Assembly: GCF_028858725.1 (NCBI RefSeq) | Contig: NC_084776.1 | Location: 868,001 to 932,000, forward strand | DNA from: Colius striatus | Lineage: Eukaryota > Chordata > Aves > Coliiformes > Coliidae | DNA length: 64,000 nt | Reading direction: 5' to 3' | Shown here: in pieces, positions 36,901-51,900 of the stretch | Numbering within the stretch: position 1 is the first letter of the stretch | Layout of the letters: each line of letters opens with the position of its first letter | Translations under genes and position numbers: made by a program | The notes under the pieces: generated by a model | Told to the model about the DNA's origin: nothing | Database searches by the model: none | The model's input: the letters and a program-made list of their open reading frames with translations, nothing else

Positions 36901-39900
36901 GTTTGCTGCAAGTGTAGCACCCTGTGATAAGGAATTCATCTGTCTAGTGTCAGAGGATCAGAAAAAACCTGATTTGAAGATATCTGTGGAGGTCCCTGTT
37001 CCAGGCTCCTGCTCAAAGCAGGGCTGGTGTCCAGGGAAGGTCGCAGTCGAGTTCTGGAAAGCTCCAGGGATGAAGAGTGCAGAGCCTCTCCCAGCCCTTC
37101 TTACAGTCACATACCTTTCTTGATCTGAACCTTGTTTTACTTTTGACCCAACAGGATTTCCTTTGTTGCACCTTGTGGCTGTTGCCAGGGTAGCAGATGG
37201 AGTTAAAACTATTGTCTTGAATTTACATCTAAAGCTCTTATTTTTCACCCTCTTCTGTCAGGCACTGTCTGGCTTCTTACCCACTTGCTGCTCGTGCTCA
37301 CTGTTTGGATCCTTGTCTCCTCTGCTGTGCATCATTACCCATGGGTTTTGTTGACTTTTCCTCTGAGTGTCTGTTTATAGGACTGTTCTCTAACTGCTTA
37401 TCTGGCACTTGAGTTTCTTGTTCTTCACTGGCACAACGACAACAGTGGTTCTTTCCTTTTGGAGACCTCTGTAGTCTTTCAGCCCAGCCAAGGAGGCTGA
37501 GAACTGTCCCTGGAATGCCTGGCTCTGGGTGTCTGTGTCACCTGAGCCCTGGCTGAGACCTGGGGGGGGCTCATGTGGAAACTTTAGCTAAACTATTGGC
37601 ACTTCTTAGTGTTCCATTAGTAGGGTTTATACAGAGAGATTTAGGTCAGATTGCAGCTTTGAGTCTTAAACTTTTGCCATCTGTACTCTTCAATGAAGAC
37701 AAGATTGAGCTAAAATAATGACCAGAAGTTATGTGAAGGTACAGATTGAGATGTAGCTCCCTCCCCTGCCCCAGACATTATTGAGTCCTGTAAAAGTCTT
37801 TTACTGTGTGTGTTTTGGTGTTGCTTTTTCAGTTTGAAAACTTCCCTGAAAAGCTTGTGCCAGAGGTGCATTGATAACCAAGTGGACCACTGGGTGTGGA
37901 TTCTTCCTCTTCTGCATTTCTTTGATCCTCCTGTGCAGTGTGACCACAAGCTGATGGAAGAAGATGTCTGGGCAGGGCTGGAAGGGCTTTCATTTGCTGC
38001 AACAAGGAAGCAGCAAGAAAAGTGAGTTTTCCAGAAGTACTGGTTATATCCAGTGCCATGACACAGGAGTTGGTGGTGGCCACATGATTTTTTTTCCCCT
38101 TGTTTTTAGAGATAAGAGTTGTGGAGTGTTGATGATATTTGGGACACAGCAGCACAGATACATTGATTGCTCAGAGATGATGGTGTATGGCAAAGCTGGG
38201 CAGTAAATTACCTTTCAGACACAAACAGCCCTTAGTTCTGCAGGCCTTGGAGCAGGTTGCATGCTTGGGGCTGCCTGGTGTGAGATCAAGCAGTTCATGA
38301 TGTGTGTCGTGTGGAATCTCAGTGAGATGTGGAGATAATGTTCTTTGTGCCTCTGCTCTGTGATCTCTGGGGCTTGGAGTCTTCCACTGATCTTCAGATG
38401 CAAATGCAAAAAGCACAGGAGTGAGAATAAGAGTCCTCCATGGGCTGAAGCAGCTCTTATCCTTCTGTACCTCAACCTTGAAGGCTTTGGTTTGTCTTGT
38501 CTCCAGGGAGACTCTACTGCAGCTAATGAAAGAGAAGAAATACTTGATGGAATTTGATGAGACTCTGGTCAAGTCCTGGATCTCTGTTGTGCCCCTGGAG
38601 AGCCTGCCTGAATTCATAGAACACTTCTCCCATGATTTGTTAGTTACTCTTCGAGGTGTTTCTTACAGACTTGAGAACATTGTCCCTCTGTGCAACAGTC
38701 CTAAGGTTTGTCTTCTGGCAGCTTTACCCAGCTAAGGGATGAAGGCTGAAGCTGGGCTGTAGTGTGCCTGTAGCAGGGCTGACTGTCACTGAAGGGAGCG
38801 TGGTAGGTCAGAGCACAAAGAGCTTCACAGTCAGCTAAAAGCCAATAGAGTTGCTTTGAAGTAGGAAACTCCTGAGAGGAGATGAGAGGGTGTATCTGCA
38901 GCACAAACTGTGCCTGACAGAGTTCTCTCTGGGTTTGCTCTTAGTCACTGATGGCAAATATCCTGAGATCTCTGGGGCTTTGGGCAAGGTGCTGCTTTCC
39001 TTTGAGGTATTTCTCCTGCCAGTTCTGCAAACAGTTGTGTTTGTATGAGCACAGCAAGAGCTGCACAAGTAACAATACATTTTAATAACAGTAATGTAAT
39101 GAGTAATAACACAAGCAGGCAATGATAAACTTGAACTCCCTAGATTGTAAGAGATGCAGGTTTTGTTTGTACAGAAATAGCCACCCTTATGTTTACCCTG
39201 CCATCCAGTGAGCTGTGCAGTTTTGTAGTGTATGGGTAGAAGTGTTGTAGGAGGCATTGTAGGAGAAGTACTGGTCTCTGTCCCTGCATCCTCTCAGCTG
39301 GGGAGAAACCAGACTGTAACGTTTCTTCCACAGTTTAACATTTCAATCTTTCTCAGGTAACCAGGCTTCTGGAGACACTGCTGTGTGCCATGGATGAGAG
39401 ACAGGCCAGGTAACTGGAGTGTGCTTTTGGGTTTGGGTTGTTTGTAGCTGGAGTGTGTGCATTGAATAAAGGAGCCCCCTGGTTCTGTCAGCAATGTTTT
39501 GTAGGGTCCATCTGAGGGGTGGCTACTTGCCACACGCTGTTGAACTTGGTGGTGGGTGTTTTGGTTGGTTTGGGTTTCTTCCTCTGAGCACAAAGTAACT
39601 TCTTTCTCTTCCTTCCTGCCCTTCAGAGCTCTGGATGCTCACTCTTGGAAGTTCTGCTTGACATGTTGCCTTCAGCTGCACCAGGTGGTCTGCAAGTCTG
39701 CAAAGGGGCTGTGGTTCATGGACCCTGTCACTTCTGCCACAGTCATTTCCAAGATTGCTGAGCTTCAGCCCCCAGCAGTGAGTAGCACAGAACCATCTGG
39801 GAGCTGATATGAACGAGATATCTAGCAGTGTTACAGGAATGGCACGAGAGGCTGGGTTTTGTCATCCCTGGTCTCGATTTGGAAAGCTCAGTACTGTAAA

Positions 39901-42900
39901 TCACCCACCTTTGTGGTGCTTTCAAGAAGTGATGATATAATTTGATGACTTTGATTCTTCTCACTGAAAATAACGGCAAATGCCCAGGTTGTCTGGCATG
40001 GGGCTTTGGTTTATGTTTGGGGTTGTTTTCCCCTGACACATACATTGTCTTTACCTCCTGGAATAGCTGTTCTTAAGCAAGAACTGCTTGTGTTTTCCCA
40101 GCCTCCCTCCACGCTGTGCTCAAGTCGTGGTGGGTCTCTGCTGGGCATTTTGTGCTTTGGATGCATTAAATATTTAAATCAGTTGTACACTGCTCTCCTG
40201 CCTGAGCTGTTGCCATTTGTTGTGTCCTTTGTGTGTGCCAGGTTCCAGGAGCTGCTGTGCAGGAAGATGCAGTGGGAGATGTATTCAGTGAAGCTCTGAG
40301 ACACGCTCGGACCTGGTTCAGGAATGTTTTAAACCAGAAGTTACTGAAAGAACACCTGGACTGTGTGACGTTCTCTTTTCCCTGGGAACTTCGGGTTTGT
40401 CATCTTCTAGTTACATAAACAAAAAGGTGTTTGGCTGTAGCTTAACTGAATAGTCTTGAGTCTAATGGCTCTTTGCTGGGAGTTGTAGCTGCCGTGGCAG
40501 AGTGAGGACTGAGATGAGGACAGGCAGCAAGGCTGCAAGCTGAGAAGCTGTGTTGGTTCTAAACACTATTGTGCTGAAAAGCAAAGGACTATAATTGATG
40601 CTGCTCAGCTCATCCTAGTTCTCCTTTTTCTGGGCTGTTCTAAGAGGCATTGCTGGGCTGAGGAGCTGCCCCTTGTGAGCTGAAGCTGCTGTCTCGCTCA
40701 CCCTGGCTGTCCTTCAGCCCTTTTCAGCCTTCCAACAGGCACAGCACAGAGCAGCTTTTACAGTTTGGCCCAAGGAAGGCTGGCAGCAGAGCAAGTCAGT
40801 TTCCAGCATCAAGGTGGAAGTGGTTCATCCAAAGGTGTCCTTCAGCAGCTGGGACATTTTGACACTGTTTGGACTCAAAAGCTGCCTCTTGCAGCTCGGG
40901 GGATGCTTCCTTCTGGATGGGAACATCTGAAAGAGCTGCAGGCTGTCTGAGGAGTGTGAGGCCACTTCTCTGCATCGTTCCTTTAGTTTCTGTATTTGAA
41001 TGTTCAGTCTCAGCAGTTCTGGCCTTGTTTGCTTCCCATCTGCAGGCCTGGAATGAATTTGTGAAGATCAGCTTCCCAGATGAGCAGTTCACTGCGAGGT
41101 GGAAGAAGACTTTACTTGCAGATCTGGAGAGAAGAATTCAGGAGGTGAGGAGGACTGGAGGCAGTCACTGTGTGCTGCTGGGCCAGGTCCAGAGCAACAG
41201 TCTTCTGCTGTGCTTAGAGAAAAGCTTCCAGAGCCTGAATTGGCATGGAAAACACTGTGGCTTTGGTCATAAAAATTGCCATTGCTGTTACAAACCTTGT
41301 CCTGGGGGCTCCAGAGCTGGACATGAAAATGTGCTGTTCTTGGTGTTAGACTCCAGTCAGCCTGACTGCAGTGCTGCTGTTTCTAGCAGTGACTGATGTC
41401 CTGATACGTTAAAGGAAATTGCACATTTTCAGCAATTACCACCCTTTGTAGTTCTAAGAGACAGTGTGTGTCAAGTAAGCACCCAAGGACTTACAGAAGC
41501 AAAGTTGGTGCTTGTCTCTTTTCATTCATTATGCAGAAGTTGTGTTGTTCAGGCTCCCAAATGCACCCACTGGGCAGGTCCTTTCTGAGTTGAGCTTGTG
41601 TATCTCCTTTCTGTGTCAGCTGCAGAATTCTTTAAGCCATGGCTCTCTATGGTACAATCAGGAAACAGACATCTCCTGGTGCAAGCTTAGCTTGGAGAGA
41701 TGCTTGTTGAATAATCACACATTTTAGACTGAAACAATCCAACAGGTTTCCCAAGTGTTTGTGTTTCATCTCTCCTCCAGACCCTGACAGATGGGCTGGT
41801 GCTTGGCTCCAGGAGGAAGCTGAAAGCTTCAGCTTAGTGCCTTTTATTGTCTGCAGAGCAGCAGCCCTTCATGCTTTCAGAAGAAACACCTTGGAGGCTT
41901 TAAGCTGATAAGAAATCTTCCTTTTGCCCTATAGGAGCTTCCAGTTCACCAGATCTTGGCCTACTGCTGTCGTCACCACCAGTTTACCCAGCTTGACTCG
42001 TCCATCGCCTGGTGTTTCTGTAATTGTGCCACAGAGGCTGTAACTGCAGCTTGCCAGGTGGTGTATTTTCCTTCAAGGTAGAAAAAGGAACAGTGCAGTT
42101 TCCTGTTGCACAGAAATGCTGTTGCATGGTGCAGGGATGTGTGGTGGTGTGGGAGGAGGGCTGCACGCTGCTCTCACTGGGTGAGTTGCTGTGGGTTGTG
42201 CAAGTTTGTTAAACCACCAAAAAACCCCATTGATGAGAAGTCAGGAAATGGGGGATCCACTCACACAGGGTCTGTGAAGGTGCTCGTGGTGCTTTTGGCA
42301 TCCTGGCCTCTGGGGTCACTCACATCAAATGGTTTTCTTTGGAATATGCCTCAGCAGCAGAGACGAGAGTTGTGGGGATCAGCAGCTGACCCCCAGAGAT
42401 GGACACAGTGGGATCCGAAACACTGGCTCATTCCTTCCCTATGTGCTGTGCAGACTCAGAGCAATCTCCTGGAGAAGATCTCTTCCTACAACATGGGCCA
42501 TTTCAGCCAGCTTGTATCCACTATCATTGTGAAGTCGTGGCCTGCTGGGACTGGGCAGTCCAAGAGTGATTTTGGTGGGATTTTGCACCACTTGCTCACG
42601 TGGCCTGACATCAAGCAGATCTTCAGCTTCAGTGGTAAATCTGTTAGCTGTGTTTGTAGGAGTCTATAAAAAGCTGCTCTTTGCCTCACTGATCCCACTT
42701 TGCAAAGCAGAAAATCCACGTACAAAAACTATCCTGCCTTTGTTTTATTCCCCATCTCAAAGCTCAAGGTGTTCAGCCTGGTTTTGGAGAGGCTAAGGGA
42801 GGGGAAGCCAGTATTCCTCTGCAGCCACTGCAGGATTTGTACTGGGCTTGTAGATAAAGAGGATTTGTAGAAGAAAAACCTCCTTTCTCTGAGCAGTTCT

Positions 42901-45900
42901 GTTGAGTTGCTGCAACACAGAAATGCAATAGGAATGGTCATATGAATGGGTCAAAATGGCTTGTGTTTTCTCCACAGGTTTGGGGTGTGGGCTCTCCATG
43001 GGAAGGCTTCTGAATGCTCTCCTGAGATCCTGGCTGTTTCTGCTCTGTTTTGGAGGGGGGTGTGATGAGAGATTAGGATGGGAGATGGAAGCACTCTGCG
43101 TGGCATTGAGTTGTTGATTCTGCCTGGTTCTCCTGGAGCAGGGCTGATCTAGGTTTTGCATGCTTTGTTTCTGGAACAGGAACAAACACAAAGCTCCTGA
43201 AAGAACTTACAGATGAAGCAAAGAATGTGATGGCCACAGCAGACTCTGTGTTTGTGAGTGTCATCGATGACATCCAGAAGGGATGTGTCCTTGTGAAACA
43301 TCTGGAAGAGGTTTTCCAGCATGAGCAGCAGTTCATCTGTATCTGGCAGATAAGTAAGAGCACTGTGCAAAGGGGATGTTTTTAGCTTAGACATGTGTAG
43401 TGGCCATTGTGATGGATGGCCTGCTCTGTTAACCTGCCTCAGAGATTAGTGATGCTAATTGGGCCCTTCAGCAGTTAGCAGTGCTGCCCTTGTCATTGGC
43501 CTTTATATGGGGCTCCCAGCTGTGCTGTCTGCATCTCACTGTGGTGTTGGTGACTGTAAATCCAAACCTGAGTTATGGGTGCAGGGAGGGGGAAAAGGCT
43601 CCCTTTGTGATTACAGAGGGCTTTTCTTTCAGAGCACCAGCAGCTGTTGCATGAAGAAAAAGAACCACTCCAGAGAGAGCTGAAGGAATTGCTGCAGAGG
43701 AGGCTGGAAGAAGTGACACTGCTCAGAAGAGAGCAGAAAGCAATAGGAACCTTTCTGAGCATGTGCAGAAGGGTGCAGGCATCTGTGAGAGGTAGTGTTC
43801 TGCGGGAGCAACTTGAAAGAGGCAACTCCAGAAAATATGGTTTTTGGTGGAAATGTGGCTTTGTAACCAGGTTTTGTTTTAAAGTTCAGCAAGGATGAGG
43901 AGGGGTGGGAAGGAAGTGTAAAGTAAACCTGCAGCATGTGAGTAACTGAGTGAGTGCTCCTGCATCAAATGGTGTTTGTAGGAGGCCCCTTGCCCAGTTG
44001 TTTGGTGGGTTAGATGAAGTAAAGCTGAATGCAGGTGGGACCTCTGAGCTGACCTGTCTGTCTGTCTCTTTTAAAGTGGATGTAGGCGAAGTGGAATCTC
44101 AACATTTGGAAGATCTTGGCTCAAAAAGACTGAAAACAGTTGTGAGTGTGGGAAAGAGACCCATCCAGACCTACTACAGCATGAGCCCCAATCTGAAGGA
44201 GTTTGCCCTGAAAATGCACTGTCTGAAGGACAGCCTGATCTTCCAGCAGTTCTGGGAGGAGGCAGCACAGGAGGCAGGAGAGTGCTGTGGGAGCTCAGAG
44301 GAGCAGGAGGGAGACAATGTTGTTCCTGCACTGGACCTTGATAATGTTTTCAGCAGTCTAATCAGCCCTTGCTTTGTGAGCTATGGAACGTTGTATGATG
44401 ATCTCAGGTCTGGGAGTCTCAAACTTTCTGCAGTTGACAGAATCTTTAAGGAATTCACCAATCACCCTGAAGACATCAAAACTGAACTGAATGTCATGTG
44501 TGAGCTCAGGCCTGGGCAGGACAGAGACTGGGTCGAGCAGCGGTTTCAGCAGATCCAGCAGTACCATGAATTGCATTTAGCTTTTGAGGCTGCAAAGATC
44601 ATTGCCAGTGTCAAAGAGAGCTTAAACCTCGCTGGTGACTTCAGTATCCTGGAAAACTTGCTGGACATAGTGAGTATCCACTTCTTCACCTCCACACTGC
44701 CAGGGGGTTGGGTGAATCGGAACCTTCCCACAGGTCTGTCTCAGTCTGTCAAGAGCCATTGCCTGTCCCAAAATGCTTACTTGAGGTAGAAATTCAGCAT
44801 CAGACCAAAGTGCCTTTGTGTAACCTCTGTGTCATTGCCCTTTCTGGCCTGTGCCTTTGCACACAGCTTTCTTTTCCCCGCTGGAGAACAGGTTCTGTTT
44901 CCCATTTCCAGACTGAATGTTTGTTTCCACCACTTGCCTTGTAGACAGAAAAGCTCGAATCATACAAGACCCAAAAGCTGGATTCCATCAGCCCTGAGCT
45001 TATGCATGCCAAGAGAAAGCTGCAGGGGATCACTGTGAAGCGGCGTGAGTGTCTGAGGGAGCTGGCCCAGCAGAAGGAGTTTGTTTCCTGGGTCAGAGAG
45101 GCACTGAAAGGTATGTACAGCTCACCCAGGAACCAGACAGACAGCACTAGAAGGGATGCCAGCTTGTGTGGGGGTAGAAGGAATGCCATATCCCAGACCC
45201 ATCTGCTTCATGCCTTCACAGCTTCTGGTATCGATCGTCACACGCCTCTCTTAGGGGCAGTAGTCCCTTGAAACATGCCTGTGCCTCTGGAGCCTCCTGC
45301 AGCACACAGTGGCTGCCCTGCCCAAGAGCTGGGCTCGCTCTGAGGGGCTGCAAAAGCTGCTACTCTTCAGTTCAGGCTGCTTATTCAGGAGAGCAGAAGT
45401 CCTGTGTTTAAGAGGATGGCAGTGTCTGCTGAGCTGTGTCTCTGCCACGCTTCCATGCACAGAGACACTCCCTTTGCACTCCCTTGTCCTGGCTGTGAAG
45501 CTGCTGCTGGTGGCAATGTGGGGAAAAGCAGGGCCAAGGGTGTCATGAATGTGGATGGATCAGCCAGGAGAGGCGCTGCAGGAGGGGTGGAGGGAAGCCA
45601 CACGGCAGATGATGTTCAGAGGGAGGCTTTCTGCATCTGCAATGGCATTAAATCTGCCTCCTTTGTTGTTCACTCACTGCTTTCTCTCATTTAAGATATG
45701 AATGAGCTGAAGGTATTTGTAGACTTGGCGTCCATCTCTGCTGGGGAGAACGACATGGACGTGGGCCGTGTGGCCTGTTTCCACGATGCTGTGCATGGCT
45801 ACTCCTCTCTGCTCTATGAGCTCAGGCAGGACTCAGGCTTTGAGCACTTCTTGTGCTGCCTGTCGAAGCTGTGGCGAGCCCTGGACAGTGACAAGAGCCT

Positions 45901-48900
45901 TCCTGAGAAACTGGTGAGTCCTGCTGGAGCTGGTCTGCTCTGCAGCCTCTCGTGCTTCTGCCTTTCAAGGATGGCTGGGAGAGGGACTGCACAGGACAAA
46001 CTGCACTTGTGGGGGGATGTCACAGCAGCTCTTATTGGAAGGACAATATGCTTCTGTGGCACAAACATTCCCTGCAGCAACTGTAACTGGTGTAGCATGG
46101 GGTTTTCCCAGAGCCCTGCTGAGGCTTTGAGTGTGACATGGTGTAGCTTTGCTCTTGCAAGGGTTTGAATGGTGATGCAAAAGAGGGAAGGCAGGTGGCT
46201 GGGAATTCTGTCTTCTTTGCAGCAGGGCATCCTTCTACAGCAAGAGGCATTGAAGCACCATGGGCTCTGTTTGGCCTCCAATGGTGCTGGTAAAGAACAG
46301 CTATGCAGAAAGATCAGGCTATGGCCAGCAGTCATTCCTTTCTTCCTTCCCTCTTATGCCAGCCAAAGCTGTTTGTCCTGAACACAGATGTAGTTCTGGA
46401 AGTGCCAAGCCAGAGGCATTAGGGCAGTGCTGTGTCCTCTCTCCCCACAGCATGCCTCAGCTCTGCACTTGGAGTGGCTGAAGACAGTGAAGGAGAGCCA
46501 CGGGTCTGTGGAGCTGTCCTCCCTGTCACTGGCAGCTGCCATCAACAGCAGAGGAATCTATGTTCTCAAAGCACCAGCTGATGGCCAAAAGGTGAGGCTG
46601 CTTGGCTTTCTCTCCCCTCCTGCAGACAGCACTGCTGCTGTGCTGATGACTGTCAGAAATGTGCTGTAGCTCTTCGCCCACTCTGCACTGGTCCTTTTTG
46701 GGGGCTGCTGGCTCCTAAATGCTCCCCTTGCTGGGCATAGCACTGCCTCAAGAGTGGAGCCTCAGTGCACTGCTAACAACTTGCACTCTGGCAGATTTCT
46801 CTGGACAATGTCCTGCACTTCACCCTCCTGGGGAGCTCAGAGGGTGATGAGGCGTCACGGAAATACTCGCTGGCAGAGCTGCGGGAACTGCAGAACAAAC
46901 TGATGCTCATGTCAGCAAAGGGAGAGCAAGCCCTGGAGGTGGAGAAGTTCTCTGAGGTCAGATTTCAAACCCAGTGGGTTACTGATGGTGAGGCTGGGGT
47001 TGGATACAGCTGAGCTGCTGGGGGTGAATGGTGCAGGCAGATGGGTGTTCCTCCTTCTTTAGTTCTCTCTTAAGGTTGAGCTAAGGCTGGACGGTGGACT
47101 GGTGCCCTCATCCCCTGGCTGCACTGGGGATGCTCCTGGCCTGGGAGGGTTGCTGTGCTTTTGTGGCAAGCTGGGGATTCCTTACTGGCTTCTTGGGGAT
47201 GCTGCTGTTAGAGCTACACAGAGTCTTCTGTTGCTTCACGAGGCCTGACACAGCTGGAGCGGGACCAGTGGGTTTCATGGAGAGTCTTTCCTGTGGCTTC
47301 ACAGCTGGGACTCACCTGGCTAAATCAGCTTGGTTATTTTTTCCCCTCTGTCCTCACACAGGTCTTTTCCAACATCCAGAGACTGGCACAGGCCTTTATA
47401 GACCTTTATTCAGCTGGGAACATGCTTTTCCGCTCCTGGCTTGCCCATGTGTATTGTTCACCCAAAAGAGAACCGTGTGTTCTTATAGACTTCTCTTTGG
47501 GCCTGATCCCAGTGCTGGAAGGGCAGGGAGAAATGGCAGCTGTGCTCCCAGACCTCTGCAAGACCATGGAGGGCTTCCTGGAGAGCTGGAAAAGCTTCAT
47601 GTGTGCAAAACGGTTCGAGCACTTCTACCTGAACTACTACACTGCTGAGCAGCTGGTGTATCTGTGCAGGGAACTGGGGCAGGGCAGGCCCAGCCAGGCT
47701 GCCCTCATGATGCTTTCCTTCCTAAAACACAACTGCACTGAGGAGGATGTCCTGAGAGCCTCCGAGAGCAAGGCGCCTTCCAGCTCGAGGAGGGCTGTTG
47801 CTGACCTGCAGGTGCTGCTGGCTGGAGAGCAGACCCTGAGTGCACAGCTGCAGCGCATCTGGGGGTGCTACATGAGCGACATGGGCTCCTTCCTGCCGGG
47901 CTGCCTGGACATGGACACGCTGGGGAGCTGGCTGGAGCGCCTGGCCCGCTGGGACGGGCGGCGGGTCACACGAGCCTTCCCCCGCGACCTGCTGTGTGTC
48001 GGGCAGCCCAACCTCATCACCTGCCCTCGCTCCGAGCTGCTCACAGCTGCTCTGGCCATTTACATGAACAGCCCCAACCAGCCCCTTCCCACTTTTGATG
48101 AAGTTCTGCTGTGCACTCCTCAGACCACTGCAGAGCAGGTGGGGCTGTTCCTCAGGAGGTGCCTCATCCCCTGCAGCACAGGACAGAGAGTTTACAGCAT
48201 GCTGTACGCAGAGGAGCTGAGCTACGACGTGAGCTGCAGAGCAGAGGAGCTGTTCCAGCGCCTGCAGCACTGCCACAGCACCTACCGCCTCGTCATCCTG
48301 TGCAGCTGCGAGAGGGAGCACAGCTACATCCCTTCTGCCTTCAGCCAGTACAAAGTGCACATGATACCCCAGAGGCCACTGGCTGAAATCCAGCAGTACC
48401 TGCAGCACCACTACAGAGTGGCTCAGCCTTCACGCTCAGCTGCCTCCGTGTTCAAGGACAATATGTGTGTTGGGATCGTGGCCTCCCAAAGAGCTGGTGT
48501 AGGTAAGGTGTCCCATGCAAAGTGGGGGCTGCTGGGTGTTAGAAACCAGAGTGGGGTTCACCTTGCTGGCTCTTGTGTCCAAGTCAAAGAGAATGGTTCA
48601 GGCTGCAGTCAGTGGAGTGAGGTGAAAGCTCTAGGGACAGCTTGTCTTGTCCTGAGACAAGCATCCCTAGAGGTGGTTCATCTTGCTAATCTGACATCTG
48701 GCTCTTCCCACTGGCTCAGGTCGTTGACATAAGCTAGGTAGTTAATGCTGGGTGAGAAGAATCTGACTTCTGGAGGTTAAAATACACCTGTGTGGGAGAT
48801 GGGAGAAGAGGTATAAAGTCTGCTTGTTTTTCTTGCATAGGAGATGATTGTTGGTTGTCTCTTAATGCAGAAAGCTGGAGGACAGTAGGTAAAACTACTT

Positions 48901-51900
48901 GGCAGGCTGAGAAGCAAACAGAATGTGGCTCTTTTTGATGCCAGACTGCAGCTGCTCTGGCCAGACTGAGGCTTTCATCTGCTGGAATGGCTTTCAAACA
49001 TTCAAGCATTACACAGGGACAGGGTACTCAAACACTTGGATTCCTTCTTTCTGTCATGACCTTAATATGATGAATTCAGTATTGGTGGCTTTAATTCTTT
49101 GGTGTTCTTTGGTGATGACAGGGAAGTCTCTGTATGTGAAGAGGCTGCATGAGAGACTGCAAGAAGAGCAGCCTGGCTGTACAGAACTTCTGCAAACCAT
49201 CAGGCTAATTGAACCAGAAGTGGATGAAGATGAAGTGCTGAAATCTCTTCTGCCTTTTCTGAAGAGAGATCACCAGACAAAGCCCATGATATTCCATTTT
49301 GACATCACCTCTTCAGTAAGTCCCCCCGTCCCACAGCTGCCTTCTCCGAGTTCTGTGTGGATCCTTGCAGGGGGTGTTTCTTGGGAAGCCATTTCACTAG
49401 GATGTGTTTTCTGATTGTGTCAGCAAATAATATAAAGAACTTTTCTCCATCAGGATGGTTGAGCTCTGAAGCAGGTTGCCCAGAACAGCTCTGGAGTCTC
49501 CAGTGGGGGAGATACCACAAACCTGACTGGAGGTGGCCTTGGGCAACCTGCTGGAGCTGAGCCTGCTTTGAGTTCAATGAGATGATCTCCCCAGATCCTT
49601 CCCACCCTCTTCTGGTCTGTGACTCTGTGAAGTTCTCATGAGTAAAGAGGAAATGCCTTTGTCTCCCCCTGTGGTAGGTACGAAGAGGAATCCCAGAGTT
49701 CCTGTTCAAGCTGTTGGTTTTGCAGCATCTGACAGATAATAATGGCAATATGTGGCTACGACAGCAGTGCCATTTGTACATCATTGAGATCCTTGAGGTG
49801 CTGCCAGTGCCAAACAGAGCAGCAAGGCAGGTTTGTACATGGCAACACTTGATTCCTTTGTGTCTCTCAGTCACTTTGCATGCAGGGACCATCACTGTAA
49901 ACATGGCACAGGGATTCCCTGTTGGGATCAGGGTGTGCTGTGCATCTCTGCTCCACAGGGGTGCCCCTGGTCTTGTGCAAAGGCATGTTGAAACCAGACA
50001 GTAAATCATACATGTTGTGGTTTCCTTGGGCTGGGAGTTTCTGAAGGCCTGTCACTCAGCCTTGCTGGCCTCACTGGAACATTTATGGGGAACATAACAT
50101 GGAACCTAATCATCCTCGTGTTCCTTGGTGTGTTTGAAAGGACCAGCCTGTCTCTATGCAGCTCTAGAACAGAGTGTAGAGGTGACTGGGATAAACAACA
50201 ACAGTTTCTTGGGTTGAGTTTTCCTGGAGGTAGCACCAAGAAGGAGCTGGGGGCAAGAATGCTGTTGGGAACAGGTTAAACAAACTGAGGAGGGTTAGGG
50301 CTGCAGCTTTGTGATGACAGAGTTCCTCTTTCTCTACTCCAGATGTCAGCAAGCCAGAGGTACAATTTCCTGGATGTGTTCCCTAAAGTAATGTGCAAGT
50401 CCCCCAAGGAAGTGCTAGAAATGGAGACACTTGGGAAGCAGTGTGGGGATGCTTCAGACCCAGGAATGGACATGGAGGAGTTTTGCAGTGAGGCTTTCCA
50501 GAGGCCTTTCCAGTACCTGAAGAGGTTTGACCAGGGGCACAACCTGGACACGTTCTGTTACGAAGAGCTGTCAGTGGAAGGGAGCCCAGCAGAGTGCCTG
50601 CAGCAGTTCCTGCTGCACTGCGGGATCACGGATCCCTCCTGGTCAGAGCTCCGCAACTTCACCTGGTTCCTCAACGTCCAGCTGAGAGACTGCGAGGCTT
50701 CTGTCTTCTGCAACCCTGCCTTTGTCCAGGACACCTTGCAGGGCTTCAGAGGCTTTGTCGTCGGCTTCATGATTCTAATGGCGAGGGACTTTGCGACCCC
50801 CTCCCTAAACATCTCTGACCAGAGCTCTGGAAGGCAGCCCTGCAGCCTGGAGGACGTGGCAGAAGAGGATCTCCTCCCGTTCCGCGTCCGCAAGAGGTGG
50901 GAGGCCGAGCCTCACCCCTACCTGTTCTTCAACTCGGACCGCGTGTCCATGACCTTCATCGGCTTCCACTTCCAGCCGGGCGCCGGCGGCGTGGACGCCG
51001 TCAGCCCTCTGAATGGCGCCGTGATCAAGAGGAGTGTGATGACTTCCCAGCTCTACAGGGGCTTGATGCTCCAGCGAGTTCCCTTCAACGTTGCATTTGA
51101 CCAGTTGCCCCGCCACGAGAAGCTGGAGAGGCTGTGCATGGTTTTGGGGATCCCTTGGGTGATAGACCCCGACGAGACGTACGAGCTCACGATGGACAAC
51201 GTGCTGAAGATCTTGGCTATTGAGATGCGCTTCAGGTGCAACATCCCCGTGGTCATCATGGGCGAGACGGGCTGCGGGAAGACCCGGCTGATCAAGTTCC
51301 TGTGCAGGTTACGCAGGAGCCACGTGGAGGTGGAGAACATGAGGCTTGTAAAAGTCCATGGAGGTACCACTGCAGAGATGATTTATGCCAGGGTCCAGGA
51401 GGCAGAAGCCCTTGCCAAAACCATTAAGAAGGAGCACGGGTTGGACACCGTCCTCTTCTTCGACGAAGCCAACACGACGGAGGCCATCAGCAGCATCAAG
51501 GAGGTGCTGTGTGACCGCACGGTGCGGGGGAAGCCCCTGGACCCCTGCTCCGGCCTGCAGATCATCGCAGCCTGCAACCCTTACCGTAAGCACACCCCAG
51601 GGATGATCCAGCGCCTGGAGCTGGCTGGCTTGGGCTACCGCGTCGCGGCAGATGAGACGAAGGAGAAGCTGGGATCCATTCCCCTGAGGCAGCTCGTGTA
51701 CCGCGTGCACGCGCTCCCGCCCAGCATGATCCCCCTCGTGTGGGACTTCGGGCAGCTCAACAACTTCACCGAGAAAATGTACATCCAGCAGATAGTGCAG
51801 AGGGTGGCTGAGCACGTGTCGCTGAGGCAGCCTGAGGCACAGGTCATTACAGAGGTGCTCTTTGCTTCCCAGCAGTACATGAGGCAGAGGGGGGACGAGT